From NCBI RefSeq assembly GCF_000003815.2, contig NC_049980.1, positions 24,113,808 to 24,177,807 of the forward strand: a stretch of DNA of 64,000 bases. Direction: 5' to 3'. The translations under genes were made by a program, and so were the position numbers. Positions 63,059-64,000 of the stretch are shown here, in pieces. The notes under the pieces were generated by a model, which saw only the letters and a program-made list of their open reading frames with translations, ran no database searches and was not told where the DNA came from. Every line of letters starts with the position of its first letter. Positions within the stretch are counted from its first letter, which is position 1. The stretch comes from Branchiostoma floridae (lineage: Eukaryota > Chordata > Leptocardii > Amphioxiformes > Branchiostomatidae).

Positions 63059-63621
63059 CAGTCAAGCCTGTATTAGCATAGCTTTGCATAGCGACCACCT
63101 GGCCATTGTGGTCACTTTTTGTTGGTCCCTTGGATTTTTCCCATTGACCTAAGCATTAGAAAAAAGTCTATAGCGGCCACCTGTCCAACACGTTCACACG
63201 ATTTCCGGTCCTGTGGATGCAGAAACACTGTCTTTTGCAACCATACAGTGGCCATATGTCACCCCGGTCCGAGTTTAAAATTGTAGTTTGAGAGGATTTG
63301 GAGTTCCCGACAGGATTATTTTGGCAATAGCGGAAGCTACGCGTTCCTTGACCGTTAGAGCGCAAGTCTTTGTCAGCAAATTTAACAACATTGCGCATGG
63401 TACTATCAATCATTTTGACTTTGGCAGGATCAGTTGAATTTTGAGACGATCGAGACAACGTTACCTGGTGAAAAAGATTAGTGGGTACTGAAAATGTGCA
63501 ACTTATTGCTCATAGTTTATTGATCAGCATTTTCTGTATAGTGGCCACCTGTCTATAGTGCCCACATTGTCTCTATAGTGACCACAGTCCCTTGAGTGGC
63601 TGCTATAGACAGGTTTGACTG
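63059..63621. mobile_element. Pogo/Tigger-like MITE
   Basis: CAGTCAAGCCTG at the left and CAGGTTTGACTG at the right are inverted repeats with one mismatch. They are flanked by TA on both sides (63057-63058, 63622-63623), the target preference of Tc1/mariner-pogo elements. Both outer parts are built of GACCACCTGGCC- and CTATAGTGACCAC-type repeats, and a truncated relative lies at 37944-38056. The middle (about 63200-63500) is not repeat-like and holds an exon-like ORF. Confidence 0.7.
63270..63464 (-). CDS. Possible coding exon inside the MITE
   Basis: On the minus strand CTTTTTCACCAG, a good acceptor, is followed in phase 0 by V-T-L-S-R-S-S-Q-N-S and an open frame with V-K-M-I-D-S-T-M-R-N-V-V-K-F-A-D-K. 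The phase agrees with the exon upstream (ending at 63857) and the one downstream (starting at 62703). No clean phase-0 donor is visible: the best GT lies after ...D-R-G near 63266 and is phase 1. It may be an exonised transposon segment, or simply an ORF within the element. Confidence 0.3.
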
Positions 63622-63856
63622 TATATGAAATGGTATAAATAAGGCAGACTGTTGAGGGCCCTGTCACATTTGTCATGTGTGATACACCCCTACATGTACA
63701 TGTAGTTTTGTGATGGCAAATTGATTATACTGGTATCTCATGACAGTTCTGAATGTGTTATAATTCTAGTTGTCTGTGACAGAAAAAGTTCCTTTTTTTA
63801 AAAATCTTGCAACAACAAAAATCATATAACAAATATGCATTCAATGAGACGCTAAC

Positions 63857-63989
63857 TTTTGTGGCTTTGTGCTGTGCTACTGCCTGTGCTTCTTCCTTTT
63901 CTGCATCTGCTGGAACTTCTCCTCGTTCAACTTTTTTGTTCCACTGCGTTTTCTCTCTTGCCATCATCATCAAGATGTTGCGAGCCAGC
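63857..63989 (-). CDS. Internal coding exon of the minus-strand gene, at the window edge
   Basis: The exon lies between TTGTTTTCCAG (strong acceptor) and ACAAAA|GTTAGC (donor). It starts with the last base of a split codon and then encodes 44 residues: L-A-R-N-I-L-M-M-M-A-R-E-K-T-Q-W-N-K-K-V-E-R-G, then an Ala/Glu-rich helix ending Q-H-K-A-T-K. The amphipathic charged pattern suggests a long helix or coiled-coil. I do not recognise it. It ends in phase 0, consistent with the following exons; the earlier exons lie beyond the window. Confidence 0.65.
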
Positions 63990-64000
63990 CTGGAAAACAA

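Noticed and set aside
61621-63989. Naming the minus-strand gene AGBL5 from synteny with OST4
   Set aside because: The convergent arrangement fits vertebrates, but none of the visible exons carries a carboxypeptidase motif or convincing similarity. The name would rest on position alone.

Overview
This is animal nuclear DNA. It has no operons, has GT-AG introns and AATAAA signals, is depleted in CpG outside a few islands, and is rich in small transposon relics. The mixture of hAT-like and pogo/Tigger-like MITEs, a LINE tail and a large share of non-coding sequence fits a marine invertebrate deuterostome. Amphioxus (Branchiostoma) is my best guess, but nothing here proves it.

Almost everything I can firmly call as genic lies in the last 6 kb. 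A CpG-rich double promoter zone (about 57.9-59.1 kb) is followed by two tandem plus-strand ORFs at 60.0-60.3 kb. Each encodes a complete OST4, the mini-subunit of the ER oligosaccharyltransferase. They are only 87 nt apart, each has its own 3' splice site, and both lie downstream of one apparent 5' UTR exon ending at 59090. Facing them tail to tail on the minus strand (61.6-64 kb) are the last exons of an unrecognised gene. Its final three exons join in phase 0 and encode a basic, probably partly disordered C-terminus. A further exon-like ORF of this gene lies inside a Tigger-like MITE.

The rest (1.4-57.9 kb) is intronic or intergenic and I see no convincing coding gene in it. Landmarks are: a 1.2-kb element at 236-1448 with ~200-bp terminal inverted repeats, a 9-bp target duplication and a captured, broken RecQ-helicase fragment (Pack-MULE-like); diverged tandem repeats at 9.2-9.8 kb; a 302-bp MITE at 10.25 kb; a perfect 24-bp-arm hairpin at 11.5 kb; a CpG-rich block with RFX X-box motifs at 12.8-13.4 kb; a 30-unit minisatellite with a 22-bp palindromic unit of paired CAGGTG/CACCTG boxes at 18.7-19.5 kb; two further perfect X-boxes at 20.3 and 20.9 kb; tandem duplications at 31.4 and 32.3 kb; a CpG-rich candidate promoter at 34.6-35.3 kb; a pair of ~350-bp GTGCACCC-rich MITEs at 49.9 and 54.9 kb; a GC-rich 137-bp snapback at 54.6 kb; and a LINE reverse-transcriptase remnant with its 3' tail at 55.6-55.9 kb, the tail recurring at 53.5 kb.

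The most interesting signal is the tandem OST4 pair, which looks like alternative coding exons under one promoter. The Pack-MULE-like element and the palindromic E-box minisatellite come next.
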